A program made the translations under genes and the position numbers. From Acidovorax sp. 1608163 (GTDB lineage Bacteria > Pseudomonadota > Gammaproteobacteria > Burkholderiales > Burkholderiaceae_C): DNA of 64,000 nucleotides. Under the pieces are notes generated by a model, which was not told the DNA's origin, searched no databases, and saw nothing but the letters and a program-made list of their open reading frames with translations. This document shows, one piece after another, positions 1-8,958 of the stretch; the first letter of the stretch is position 1; every line of letters starts with the position of its first letter. The stretch is from assembly GCF_003669015.1 (NCBI RefSeq), contig NZ_CP033069.1, positions 3,978,501-4,042,500 on the forward strand, in the 5' to 3' direction.

Positions 1-1
1 A

Positions 2-232
2 CTCATCGGTAAGGAAAACTTTGTAGAGGTGTTTGTCGCGACCCCCCTCACGGAGTGCGAACGGCGTGATCCCAAAGGCCTCTACAAAAAGGCGCGGAAT
101 GGATTGCTGCCCAATATGACCGGAATCAGCAGCCCCTATGAACAGCCGAACAATCCATCCGTCGTGATCGAAACCGCTGCCAACGCTATTGACGGCATCG
201 TCAAACAACTACTGCAGGAATTATCCAAGTGA
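2..232 (+). CDS. cysC: Adenylylsulfate (APS) kinase, C-terminal part (5' end outside window)
   Basis: The open frame enters from the left edge and stops at 230-232. It reads LIGKENFVEVFVATPLTECE followed by RDPKGLYKKAR and TGISSPYE, the conserved C-terminal part of APS kinases (substrate-binding R-D-P-K-G-L-Y-K-K-A-R block). The enzyme phosphorylates APS to PAPS in sulfate activation. It may be stand-alone CysC or the end of a CysNC fusion; the window does not show which. PAPS supply is relevant here because the large glycosyltransferase at 14.2-18.8 kb starts with a sulfotransferase-like domain. An IS begins 25 bp after the stop. Confidence 0.85.
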   Translation, partial: LIGKENFVEVFVATPLTECERRDPKGLYKKARNGLLPNMTGISSPYEQPNNPSVVIETAANAIDGIVKQLLQELSK

Positions 233-886
233 GACTCTTTCAATTTTTGCAGCAATAAGTCCGCCCTGAACAATTCCGTTCTCAGCCCCAGACAGATCGG
301 CGGTCACCGGGAGCGACGAGCAGTGCCGCGATGACCGCCTGCATCGTCAACCTGAATCGGGCGCATAGAAGCCGCAGCGCGGCCAGGATCAAGCGCAGGT
401 TGTGCCCGGCACCGCACATCACCGCGTGCAGCGCATCGCCCAGCGCGCACTTGAGTTGATTGCGGGCGAGCCTCCCGTCGATCTTCATGTGCCCGATAGC
501 CGACTCGATGGCGCTGTGCCTTTTGATCATGGCCTTGAGCGTTCGGGTGATGCCACGCTTTTGACCTGACATCAGAATGCGCACACCCTCAACCTTCACG
601 CCACGGTAACCCTTGTCCACGATGGCCGTGGCCGGCGGCTTGTCCGTGCCGGTGAGGATGCCCAATTGCTCCAGCGTCTCGGCCAGCGTTTGGCTGTCAT
701 ACGGATTGCCCGGCATGCTCCTCATGTCCACCACCAGGTTATCCCTGAGCGTGGTGGCGATGCTGACCTTCACGCCGAACTTATACGATGTCTTGCCCTT
801 GCCCTTGCTGACGTATTCCACCTCAGGTGCATGCAATGCGTACAGCTTGTTCTGGTCTTTGGTGCGCTGGGTCAGGAAGCGGCCCT

Positions 887-1766
887 AAGAACCTGTTCAA
901 GATCTTTTGAGCAGCAGAGCCAAGAATGCCAGATGGACGAACTGCAAGCTGGTGTTCAGCAACCTCTCGCAGTTCTTCCACAACCGCCTGTTCTTCTCCA
1001 ACCAGGCAAAGCTGCGCTCCACCACCCAACGCTGGGGCATCACCTTGAACGTATGCAGTTCACTGCGCTTGGCGATCTGTGCCACGACGTGTCCGCCCAG
1101 AATGTCTTGGACGCCCTGGGCAAACGGCCGGCCCACATAGCCGCTGTCACACAACAGGGCTTGCACCCGGCTCAAAGCAGGTTTGCAGCGCTGCAGTGCC
1201 TGCAAAGCCCCTTTGCGGTCCGTCACCTCTGCCGTCGTCACCGCAACGGCGTGCGGCAGCCCTAGCGTGTCCACTGCAATATGGCGCTTGATTCCCGAGA
1301 CTTTCTTGCCCGCGTCATAGCCCTTGCTGCCCGCCGTTTCCGTGTTCTTCACGCTCTGCGCGTCCACGATCAAGAACGTGCTTGAGGCGTTGCGCCCCAG
1401 TTTCTCTCGGGCCGCGCCAACCTGATTTTTTTAAAGCCTGCTCCAGCAGGCTGCCTCCCTCACGCGGCTCGCTCCAGATGGCAAAGTACGCATGCACCGT
1501 GCGCCACTTGGGAAAGTCACTGGGCAACGCCCGCCACTGGCAACCGGTGCGCAGCAAATAGAGCACTGCGCAGAACACCTCATACAGATCAACACTGCGT
1601 GGGCGCGTACTCTTGCGGGCACTCTCCAGCAAGGCACGGATGGGTTCAAATTGCTCGGGGCTAATGTCGCTGGGGTACTTGGCTCTCATGGAGCACGCAG
1701 CTTAGCTTCAGTCACAGTCAGCCTGCTATCAGTACCTCATCGGGAAAAGATTTTGAACAGGTTCTT
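887..1766 (-). mobile_element. IS5-family (IS427/IS1031-type) element inserted in the older IS
   Basis: The ends are near-perfect inverted repeats: TAAGAACCTGTTCAAGATCT from 886 against the reverse complement of 1748-1767, with a single C/T difference in the first 23 bases. Length is about 880 bp and TA flanks both sides, as expected for this group. It carries the two-frame transposase described separately. Confidence 0.85.
897..1689 (-). CDS. IS427-type transposase, two overlapping frames (orfA/orfB)
   Basis: The upstream frame (1689-1315) begins MRAKYPSDISPEQFEPIRAL and holds the N-terminal domain (CQWRALPSDFPKWRTVHAYF). The downstream frame (ending 897) holds the DDE catalytic part: FLIVDAQSVKNTETAG, KRHIAVDTLGLPHAV, LLCDSGYVGRPFA, RWVVERSFAWLEKNRRL. 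The frames switch at an A7 tract on the coding strand (T7 at 1426-1432), the usual place for programmed slippage in this group. From orfA a shift of +1 (or -2) is needed as written; an eighth A would make it the usual -1. The element may still be active. Confidence 0.8.
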
Positions 1767-2470
1767 ACGGCTGAGCAGGTCCTGGACTTTGGCCTTGGCC
1801 ACTTCAGGTAGCGCGTGCAGTTGGCTGTCGGTGGGGTGGCTAATGGCCTTGGGCATGACGGTGGTGTCCACTAGTCGCCTGCTGTGTGCTGAACTTCTGG
1901 ATGACGCCGCCACGCCAGACCGCCTCGATGCTGGCCGCCAGCAGCGTCTCCACGCCTTCTTCTGCAATGCGCTTTCTCCAGCGCGTCAGGCTGGACGGGT
2001 TGATGGGCAGCTCGGTCTGCAGGTAGGTCTCGCCACAGAAGAACTGACAGTAGGGGTTCTCCACCCAGGTGTTGACCACGGCTTCGTCAGAGGCATCGAA
2101 GGTGTGCAGCAGGTACAGCAGCCCGACCACTAGGCGCGGCGCCAAGGCGGGTCGGCCGCGAGAGGACGAGAACGAGGCTGCAAAGGTGCGCTTGATCTCA
2201 TCCCAGTCGATCAAATCGGCTAGCCGCACCTGCGGGTGCTTCATGTTGAGTTGCTCGTCCAGCCTCGGACGGAACAGCTCACCGGACTGCGGCTGTGAAG
2301 GCTTTGGCCCCAAGGAACTCCTGGATGAATTTGCAAAAAAAACGGTGCTGGCAAAACCATACCTTGCAAATCCCGCACCTATCAATGAACAGAACTAAGT
2401 TTCAGATCAAGTGCTTGCGCATTGCTCAGAGCGGACTATTTAGCCATACTGCGAAATGGCTAATTTTTCA

Positions 2471-4033
2471 TTACCTTTCGCCTCGGGCTTTGAAAATTTT
2501 GTAGGCAGAGTGTTGAGAAATTTCCAGCGGATCAAAATTTTTCAAAATAAACTGATAAATCAGTGGGTGTGTATTTTTGAATCGCATTTCTTCACGTCCA
2601 TCAAGAGGCCAGTCAAAAACAAACAAAAACCCAGGATCCGAAGCTTTAATACGCTCAATCTCTTGATTTTCAAATGTCTCGGAGCGAGAAAAAAGAGCAT
2701 AAATTTCCCACATCGGCGATCTGCGCTCTAGCAAGGCATATGCGCCAGGCCAAAGTGGCGTAGCAACAAAATTTTGTCCATTTGGAGCATACTCCTCAGC
2801 GAGTTTTCGAAGTAGTGCGATATCACTCGATGTGCTAGGGTCAACCTTAAGCTGACTTCCTGAAATTTCAACAGATACGCATTGTTCGCTCGCAAGACAA
2901 TACCATCCGGGGTGAAAGATATGCGTTACCCATAAGCTTGACCCGCAGAGCGCTATAGCGAGTGACCATTTGAGCCTTGCTGCGGAAAGGGATAGCAGAA
3001 CGAAACTACCAACCAGCAGTGGAAAGACTCCCTGAGCAAGATGGCTAACATCAGACCGAGAGAAAGCATAGTGAGCGTAAGGGAGAGAAAGAAAAGCCGA
3101 TGCGACCAACACAGGGGATACTGCTTCATTTTTGAATTTTTTGTAAATGACCCAAGATAAGGAAATTCCCGCATATACGATGGCTCCCATAAAAAAAATC
3201 CCAATCAATAATCCTCGAGCAGCCTCGCCATAAGAGAGTTTTGAGAATTTAACGGTCCACGGCCAGGGAATAGGTAGCGGTAAATTAGTTGCTTTGCGTT
3301 CGAACAAAAATAGGATGCTTTCCCAGAAAGTAGCGCCGAATCCGGGTATGAGAACCGCCATAAAAATGATAGGTGCAAAACCTATTACCACCCCGGCGCC
3401 CCAAAGCAAAATTGCTTTTACAAAACTAATATTTGACTGGTTTTTTATTGAGATCCATGCGATAACACCGACACTACCCAATGCTCCATAAATCCCATGA
3501 TTTCGACCAAAAATAGCAATCAATCCTAAACCAACGCCCACAGAAAAATAGCTCTTTGAAATCGGATTTGAAATAAGATATGCAAGAATTCCAACAAGAA
3601 AAATAGAGATAGAAATGTCAAAAATTTTATGCCGAGGGAACATCCACGAAACTAGAGTGATGGCGACAAGAAGCGTGAAAACGATATCACTCTTGCATTT
3701 TATGCGCTGTGATTTTGTGATTAAAAACAAACCAGCAAACAGCCCCAAACCCTGGAAGGAAGTTAATATAGCCCTTAAACTCATGATGCCACTATCGCCA
3801 AAAAGACTTGCAAGCACGGCTGTCAAATAATATCGCCCTGGATCATAGGCCATAAAATCACGAATTGGAACTTCTCCTAGCAAAACACGCTGGACGCCAT
3901 ACCAAAGGAAGCCCTCGTCCCATAGGCTAAATCCTTTGCTTCCTTGCCAAATATATGAAAGAAAAACTACAAAACCGGATATCGTCAATGTGTAAAGCAC
4001 GATATGGTTATTCTTTTGTACTACTTGGTTCAT
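2471..4033 (-). CDS. Polytopic membrane protein, probable GT-C glycosyltransferase
   Basis: 520 residues with roughly ten hydrophobic segments. The first loop after TM1 reads SLWDEGFLWYGVQRVLLGEV then FMAYDPGRYYL. An acidic residue in the first periplasmic loop (here W-D-E-G) is the hallmark of GT-C enzymes such as ArnT/PMT, which use polyprenyl-phosphate sugars on the periplasmic side. A soluble C-terminal part (about residues 380-520) follows the last membrane segments. It stands alone between two IS elements, is AT-rich like the rest of the locus, and probably decorates LPS or another surface glycan. Substrate cannot be read from sequence. Confidence 0.6.
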   Translation of the reverse strand: MNQVVQKNNHIVLYTLTISGFVVFLSYIWQGSKGFSLWDEGFLWYGVQRVLLGEVPIRDFMAYDPGRYYLTAVLASLFGDSGIMSLRAILTSFQGLGLFAGLFLITKSQRIKCKSDIVFTLLVAITLVSWMFPRHKIFDISISIFLVGILAYLISNPISKSYFSVGVGLGLIAIFGRNHGIYGALGSVGVIAWISIKNQSNISFVKAILLWGAGVVIGFAPIIFMAVLIPGFGATFWESILFLFERKATNLPLPIPWPWTVKFSKLSYGEAARGLLIGIFFMGAIVYAGISLSWVIYKKFKNEAVSPVLVASAFLSLPYAHYAFSRSDVSHLAQGVFPLLVGSFVLLSLSAARLKWSLAIALCGSSLWVTHIFHPGWYCLASEQCVSVEISGSQLKVDPSTSSDIALLRKLAEEYAPNGQNFVATPLWPGAYALLERRSPMWEIYALFSRSETFENQEIERIKASDPGFLFVFDWPLDGREEMRFKNTHPLIYQFILKNFDPLEISQHSAYKIFKARGER

Positions 4034-4090
4034 GCAGACAGCTCGCTGGAAAATATCATTTTAATCTGAAGGAGTCACCCGTTTTACTAG

Positions 4091-4879
4091 AGCGTGTTAT
4101 GAACTTTACTCATTGAAGAGCAAAGCCGCGAGTAGAGTTTGCGCATGCCCCCAAGCCCTACCCAACAGACGTCAGCGATGAAGAATGGAGCTTCGCTGCC
4201 CCCTACCGGACCCTGATGGACCAGCACACTCCCCAGCAAGAGCACGATCTGCGGGAAGTCTTCAATGCCCTGCGCGGGCTGGAGGCGGGTTGCTTCGAGG
4301 CGATGGTCTCGGACCTGCGCTCCATCATTCGCGTAGCGCAGGGTCGCCAAGGTCAGCCCAGCGCCTTAGTGATGGATGGGCGCACGTTACAGTCGAGCTG
4401 CGAGAGCGGCCCGCGTGCGGGCTACGACGGCTGCAAGCGCAAGCACGGCAGCAAAGTCTACATGGCCGTGGACACGCTGGGCCACCTGCTGGCGGTGCAT
4501 GTCACGCCAGCGGACGAGCAGAAGTGCGCCCAAGTGCAGCGCCTGTGCGAGGACATGCAGCAGGCCACGGGCCACACGGTGCAACTGGCCTGGGCTGACC
4601 AGGGTTACACGGGTGATGCTGCATCGAAGGCGGCGCAAGCAAACGGGATCGACCTGCAGATCGTGAGGTTGCCTGAGGCGAAGAAGGGCTTCGTGCTGCT
4701 GCCCCGACACTGGGTGGTAGAGCGCAGCTTCGGCTGCGCTGGCGAGATTTTGCAGGCTATCGCGGGACTACGAGCGACTGCCCGAAGTGCTCGGCGGGCT
4801 GCATTTCCTTGTCTTTGCGATGCTCATGTTGCCCGCCGCTGCACGGGCACTGGCCGGGACAGGAAGTTCATAACACGCT
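4091..4879 (+). mobile_element. Decayed IS5-family element with CTAG target duplication
   Basis: Inverted repeats AGCGTGTTATGAACTT (4091-4106) and its exact reverse complement (4864-4879) bound a 789-bp element. CTAG is present immediately outside each end (4087-4090 and 4880-4883), matching the YTAR four-base duplication of the IS5 subgroup. The transposase inside is broken. Confidence 0.9.
4145..4873 (+). pseudogene. IS5-family transposase, deleted and frameshifted
   Basis: The conserved frame begins KPYPTDVSDEEWSFAAPYRT but is out of frame with the only nearby ATG (4145), separated by a C5 run. After LREVFNALR the sequence jumps to LEAGCFEAMVSDLRSIIRVA, so about 30 residues are missing relative to relatives. 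The DDE core follows: VMDGRTLQSSCESGPRAGYD, KVYMAVDTLGHLLAVHVTPA, WADQGYTGDAA, RHWVVERSFG. A second shift near 4740 moves the C-terminus (RDYERLPEVLGGLHFLVFA) to another frame ending at 4871-4873. Non-functional. Confidence 0.8.
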
Positions 4880-4916
4880 CTAGAGACGAACGCAGTTATC
4901 GGTCAAAACCAAATAT

Positions 4917-5870
4917 CTATTTATCAAAATTGACACGTTCTGATTCAATCACCAACGGCATATTTCGGATCTTTGTATGTATGGAGCCGATGTACTCGCC
5001 TAACATGCCAATAAAAAAAGTTTGAACTGCGCCAAAGAAAAAAACACCGATCAAAACTGGAGCAATACCCAGTTGAAAAGATTCCCAAAATAAAAATTTT
5101 GCAACCAAAAAACTTATAGCAGTAAGCAAACTCAGAATTGACAACAAAAACCCACCCAAAGCCATCAATCTCAAGGGAACTTTCGAATGGTTCGTAATCC
5201 CCAACATCGCCATATCGTATAGCGTATAAAAATTATTACTGCTAATACCACGCTGCCGCCGTGGCTGCCGAAATGGTACGGTTGCAACAGGAAAACCTAT
5301 CTCACACAAAAGCCCGCGAAAATATGGATACGGATCATCTATATTACGTAAAATATTAACAACAACCCGATCAAAAAGACCAGCCCCGGTAGCATTTTCG
5401 ATCAGAGGCACCTCAGATATATTAGAAATTAATTTATAGTATATTTTTCTAATAAAAAACATCGAGGCTGATTCTTCACTCTCAGGCTTAACCGCCAAAA
5501 CCGTCTTAAAACCTTCCTCCCATTTTTTCACGAATTCCGCGATCATTTCCGGAGGATCCTGCAGATCGGAAGCAATCAGGATACAGGCATCACCACGAGA
5601 CTGAAGAATACCGTAATAAGGTGATTTAATATGACCAAAATTACGCGCATTTACAATTAGCTTTACACGCTTATCTCGAGCTGCTATATTTTTTATCTCT
5701 TTGACTGTACTGTCGGTTGATGCGTTGTCTATATAGATATGCTCATAATCGTACGGCAAATTTTCCATGACTGCAGCAATACGTAGATGCAGCTCAACCA
5801 CATTTTCCCCTTCGTTATAACAAGGAGTAACAATACTTATCAGCTTTCTTTCAGCCACAACATCAATCAT
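4917..5870 (-). CDS. GtrB-type polyprenyl-phosphate glycosyltransferase (GT2)
   Basis: 317 residues. The N-terminal GT2 domain has SIVTPCYNEGENVVELHLRI, IDNASTDST, and the metal-binding SDLQDPPEMI. Two hydrophobic segments follow near residues 230-295 (LMALGGFLLSILSLLTAISF; VLIGVFFFGAVQTFFIGMLG). This is the architecture of GtrB/DPM1-like enzymes that transfer a sugar from its nucleotide to polyprenyl phosphate for later use by a GT-C enzyme. It overlaps the end of the GtrA-like gene by 8 bp. The membrane proteins at 2471-4033 or 12131-13501 are candidates for the final transferase. Confidence 0.8.
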   Translation of the reverse strand: MIDVVAERKLISIVTPCYNEGENVVELHLRIAAVMENLPYDYEHIYIDNASTDSTVKEIKNIAARDKRVKLIVNARNFGHIKSPYYGILQSRGDACILIASDLQDPPEMIAEFVKKWEEGFKTVLAVKPESEESASMFFIRKIYYKLISNISEVPLIENATGAGLFDRVVVNILRNIDDPYPYFRGLLCEIGFPVATVPFRQPRRQRGISSNNFYTLYDMAMLGITNHSKVPLRLMALGGFLLSILSLLTAISFLVAKFLFWESFQLGIAPVLIGVFFFGAVQTFFIGMLGEYIGSIHTKIRNMPLVIESERVNFDK

Positions 5871-6260
5871 TTTTATAAACCCAGTAATTCATTAACAACC
5901 AGCTGAGCAGAACGCTTGAAGGAATACATAAAAACTGACCAGCATAGGGATTAAACAGAAAATATTCCTTCAAGAAAATAAGCAAAACTGCATTGATCGC
6001 ATACAATAGCACATAGGCTACAATAAACCGGAATAAACAGCCCAATTCCCATGCTCATTAAATACCAATCGAGCAAAACTAAAGTAATTAAAAATCACCC
6101 CAACAATGGTCGCCACAAACAAAGCAATCAAATAGGGCGTACTAAAAAATAGCAACGCAGCATATACAGAGTATCCAAATACAGTATTCACAACGCTGGC
6201 ACCCAGGAGTCTTATAATTTTTGGATCAGCGAGTCTCTCAAGAAGAAATAGATACTTCAT
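5863..6260 (-). pseudogene. GtrA-like flippase, one-base frameshift (possibly intact in vivo)
   Basis: The first frame (6260-6018) reads LADPKIIRLLGASVVNTVFG, YLIALFVATIVGVIFNYFSF; the second (about 6036-5863) reads FRFIVAYVLLYAINAVLLIF and LLSWLLMNYWVYKND. Joined they give about 132 residues with four membrane segments, the normal GtrA size and layout. GtrA proteins are thought to flip polyprenyl-phosphate sugars made by GtrB, the next gene. The shift lies near the GGGAATTGGG stretch at about 6035-6050. It overlaps the upstream SDR gene by 4 bp. Either a sequencing slip or a genuine knockout. Confidence 0.7.
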
Positions 6261-7207
6261 TTCCCAAAAAAATCTCTTGGCAATCCTTGTAAAAAAATCT
6301 GCATTTCTTTCACAAGCCCTTCCAAAGAAGTCAAAGCAGGCTGATATCCAAAATTAGCGGCTCGAGTATTAAGCGAGTAGTAATATGGCTTATTACCCGT
6401 TGCATTCACACTGTTGCTTGCTTGCGTGATTTCATATTTCAAGCCAAATTCTCTTTCGAAGACTGTTAGCAAATTTGGTTTGTCCACCGGCGCTCGACTA
6501 TAACAATCGACAGCCGCATTCGCAGCGGGCGAGCAGAGAAGTGCACTGATCAATTTATAAAAATCTGATGGATGAAGGTAGTCACGCACGATGTATTCGG
6601 ATGAAATTTTCAAAACGACATTTTCACGAATAGCGCGCAGCATATCTGTAATCAGAAATCTCGCAGAGATATTTTGCGTACAGCTGAAATAATTAAAAAC
6701 CCTGATATCAATAATTGGCAATTGAGGCAGCGCACGATGTCGGCATTCGGCGTGCAGTTTGGCAACGGCATACCAATCCGTCGGCTGCAGGTTATTAATT
6801 GCAATAACTGCCTTGGTGTTTTCATCCACTGGTACATCAAAGCTTGCGCCATAGGCGGCACCGCTGCTCAGAAAAAGATATCGGCACTCGGGGTGCTGCC
6901 GCACATAGTGCATCGCCATCTCATCGTATTTCAGGGTGATATCGAAAATCGATGCCCCCATTGCTGCGGCCTGGGCGGGGTTGCCTACACCGACGAAATT
7001 GAGGATGGCGTCAAAGTGCTCGTCCGCGCTGAAGGCCGTGAAATCGGCAAACGCATATCGCCCCACCAAACCACGGCTTGTCAGCCATTGCGATACGACT
7101 TCGGGACGACGGGCGTACAACACCAAGTCATGGCTGCTTTGCGCGGCAAATGACAGCACCAGGTCTGTGGCGATCTGGCTGGTGGCACCGAGTATGGCTA
7201 GGCGCAT
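6257..7207 (-). CDS. NAD(P)-dependent epimerase/dehydratase (SDR), probable NDP-sugar reductase
   Basis: 316 residues. The N-terminal Rossmann motif is modified (LAILGATSQIATDLVL). The catalytic pair is WYAVAKLHAE (Y-x-x-x-K), preceded by LFLSSGAAYG with the SDR serine. Extended SDRs of this kind epimerise, dehydrate or reduce nucleotide sugars. It lies 3 bp after the split transketolase and upstream of gtrA, within the rfbFGH run, so the likely substrate is the CDP-linked keto sugar or its transketolase product. Exact reaction unknown. Confidence 0.7.
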   Translation of the reverse strand: MRLAILGATSQIATDLVLSFAAQSSHDLVLYARRPEVVSQWLTSRGLVGRYAFADFTAFSADEHFDAILNFVGVGNPAQAAAMGASIFDITLKYDEMAMHYVRQHPECRYLFLSSGAAYGASFDVPVDENTKAVIAINNLQPTDWYAVAKLHAECRHRALPQLPIIDIRVFNYFSCTQNISARFLITDMLRAIRENVVLKISSEYIVRDYLHPSDFYKLISALLCSPAANAAVDCYSRAPVDKPNLLTVFEREFGLKYEITQASNSVNATGNKPYYYSLNTRAANFGYQPALTSLEGLVKEMQIFLQGLPRDFFGK

Positions 7208-7210
7208 AGC

Positions 7211-8128
7211 TTAGCTCGCGGCGAGGAAGTCACGAATTTGGCGCTCAATCGTTAGACGATCCAGCCCATGTTCCTTTAACAAATACTCATAGGTGCCGCA
7301 GTGATGAGAGAAACGGTCGCGCACGCCAATTCGCAGTATGCGCACCGGAGCAAACTCAGATGCGATTTCTGTAATGACTGAGCCCAGGCCGCCCAGCACA
7401 GAATGTTCTTCCAACACAATGACGACACGACTCTTCGCGCAAATTCCTGTCACCTGCTGGGTATCAATGGGCTTGATGAAGGGCGCACTCCAGACAGTGG
7501 CGTCAGGGAAGCCTGCTGCGGCTATGTCGACCGCAGTACGTACAAGTGAGCCGGTCGCAATAAAGGCAATATCGCCAGCTGCTCCAGACCTAGCTTGTAG
7601 CAAATGACCAGCTTTCGCCTGCAGCGCGGCCATGTGCACATCGCCGCGATCGGACTTCCCCATGCGAAGATAGATTGAGGCCCTGGCCTTGTAGGCCATA
7701 TCCATACAGACAGTCACTTCAAAACGGTCCGCCGGAGAATAAACCGATAAATCTGGGATCGCTCGTGTGCAGGCTAGATCCTCGGTCGATTGGTGGCTGG
7801 TACCAAGATGGCTGTAGACAAACCCGGCCCCATCGCCAATGAACACCACGGGAAGCTTGTCATGGGCGACATCAAGCTTAATTTGCTCAACTACGCGCAC
7901 AGGGATGAAAGCGCTTAAGCCATAGACGAAGGGCCTAAAACCAGCGCGTGCCAGCCCCGCTGCCATTCCGACCATATTTTGTTCGGCAATACCGGCATTG
8001 ATGTATTGCGCAGGGCATGCTTTACGAAAATCATCAAACAGGGCATAACCATGGTCGCCCGTCAGCAGCAAAACGTTGGGGTCAGCAGTTGCCAAGCGAA
8101 CCAGCGCTTCGGAAAAAGCAGCCCTCAT
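7211..8128 (-). CDS. Transketolase-like, C-terminal subunit
   Basis: 305 residues corresponding to the pyrimidine-binding and C-terminal domains of transketolase. GIAEQNMVGMAAGLARAGFR contains the ThDP-activating glutamate; YSHLGTSHQSTEDLA and TGSLVRTAVDIAA are typical of the family. It starts inside the end of the N-terminal subunit gene (4-bp overlap), so the two chains are co-translated and should form one active enzyme. Split transketolases inside O-antigen clusters are unlikely to be the housekeeping enzyme. Together with rfbFGH upstream, a role in adding a carbon unit to a keto sugar is plausible (inference). Confidence 0.8.
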   Translation of the reverse strand: MRAAFSEALVRLATADPNVLLLTGDHGYALFDDFRKACPAQYINAGIAEQNMVGMAAGLARAGFRPFVYGLSAFIPVRVVEQIKLDVAHDKLPVVFIGDGAGFVYSHLGTSHQSTEDLACTRAIPDLSVYSPADRFEVTVCMDMAYKARASIYLRMGKSDRGDVHMAALQAKAGHLLQARSGAAGDIAFIATGSLVRTAVDIAAAGFPDATVWSAPFIKPIDTQQVTGICAKSRVVIVLEEHSVLGGLGSVITEIASEFAPVRILRIGVRDRFSHHCGTYEYLLKEHGLDRLTIERQIRDFLAAS

Positions 8129-8946
8129 TTTGCACCCTCCTCCACAGCGGACAAGGCTTTTGCGTAGGTTTCTCTATCAAGCCGCGTGTAATGCCACATA
8201 TTATTATGTTCCATGAACGGAACACCTTTGCCTTTTACGGTTTTGGCGATGAGAGCCTTAGGCGATTTCGAGTCGCTGGACCAGAGTTGGGATATCGCGG
8301 AGTCAATGGCCACCTCATCATGGCCATCGATGGTGACCGCTTCAAATCCAAAGCTTTCGAACTTGGCTTGGATCGATTCCAGTTTGAGCACCTCTTGCGT
8401 GCTGCCCATGGCCTGAAAGCCATTTTCGTCGACGATCACCATGAAATTCCTAAGTTCATGGTGTCCCGCAAACAGTGCCCCCTCCCAGATGGGCCCCTCA
8501 TTGATCTCGCCATCCCCAACCAATGCGTAGGTTTTCTGATCAGTACCACGCAGCTTGGCCCCCATCGCCATGCCCACACCGACCGAGAAGCCATGCCCCA
8601 GCGAGCCGGAAGTCACCTCTAGACCAGCAATGCGTGAATCAGATAAACCTTTTAGATCGCTGCCATCGGCAAAATACGCCGAAAACGCGTCATCTTTAAG
8701 CCAACCCAATTCGCGCATGCACGCATATTGCGCCATGACTCCATGGCCTTTGCTAAGCACAAAATAGTCGCGACCTGCGGCCAGCGGATCATTTCCGGGG
8801 TATCGCAAATGATTTCTATACAAGACGGCAAGCAGTTCAATGATGGAGAACGCGCATCCAATGTGAACCGTAGAGCCGGCATAGGCCATGTCCAACACGG
8901 TCTTGCGCAGCACTCGGGCATCGAAAGTTTTGGCGTGTGAAATCAT
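8125..8946 (-). CDS. Transketolase-like, N-terminal (ThDP pyrophosphate) subunit
   Basis: 273 residues from the ATG at 8946; a GTG at 8958 is possible. It shows the ThDP motif GDGEINEGPIWEGALFAGHH ending in VDENGFQ, substrate-side LSKGHGVMAQYA and TSGSLGHGFSVGVGMA. The first domain of transketolase ends here and the rest is encoded by the overlapping downstream gene. It follows rfbH almost without a gap. I see no strong ribosome-binding site before either start, consistent with translational coupling to rfbH. Confidence 0.8.
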   Translation of the reverse strand: MISHAKTFDARVLRKTVLDMAYAGSTVHIGCAFSIIELLAVLYRNHLRYPGNDPLAAGRDYFVLSKGHGVMAQYACMRELGWLKDDAFSAYFADGSDLKGLSDSRIAGLEVTSGSLGHGFSVGVGMAMGAKLRGTDQKTYALVGDGEINEGPIWEGALFAGHHELRNFMVIVDENGFQAMGSTQEVLKLESIQAKFESFGFEAVTIDGHDEVAIDSAISQLWSSDSKSPKALIAKTVKGKGVPFMEHNNMWHYTRLDRETYAKALSAVEEGAK

Positions 8947-8958
8947 CGCAGGCAACAC

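Larger units (their letters stand above)
282..2385 (-). pseudogene. IS5-family transposase (IS1478-like), interrupted and frameshifted
   Basis: The N-terminal half (2385-1840) carries the DUF772-type domain: LFRPRLDEQLNMKHPQVRL, then NPYCQFFCGETYLQTELP and SSLTRWRKRIAEEGVETLL. The frame then shifts near 1880, where the next frame continues VDTTVMPKAISHPTDSQL. The C-terminal half (836-282) continues HAPEVEYVSKGKGKTSYKFG and the DDE region IVDKGYRG through HSAIESAIGHMK. Besides the inner IS, the stretch after PTDSQL looks shorter than usual for this group, so an internal deletion is likely. Not functional. This type of transposase is normally about 440 residues in one frame. Confidence 0.8.
258..2437 (-). 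mobile_element. Degenerate IS5-family element, split by a second IS
   Basis: Terminal inverted repeats are visible: AGTCCGCCCTGAACAAT at 258-274 against the reverse complement of 2421-2437 (AGTCCGCTCTGAGCAAT), 15 of 17 matching. Between them lies a minus-strand IS5-type transposase in pieces, interrupted by another IS at 887-1766. Without the inner IS the element is about 1.3 kb. I see no clear target duplication outside the ends. Confidence 0.75.
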
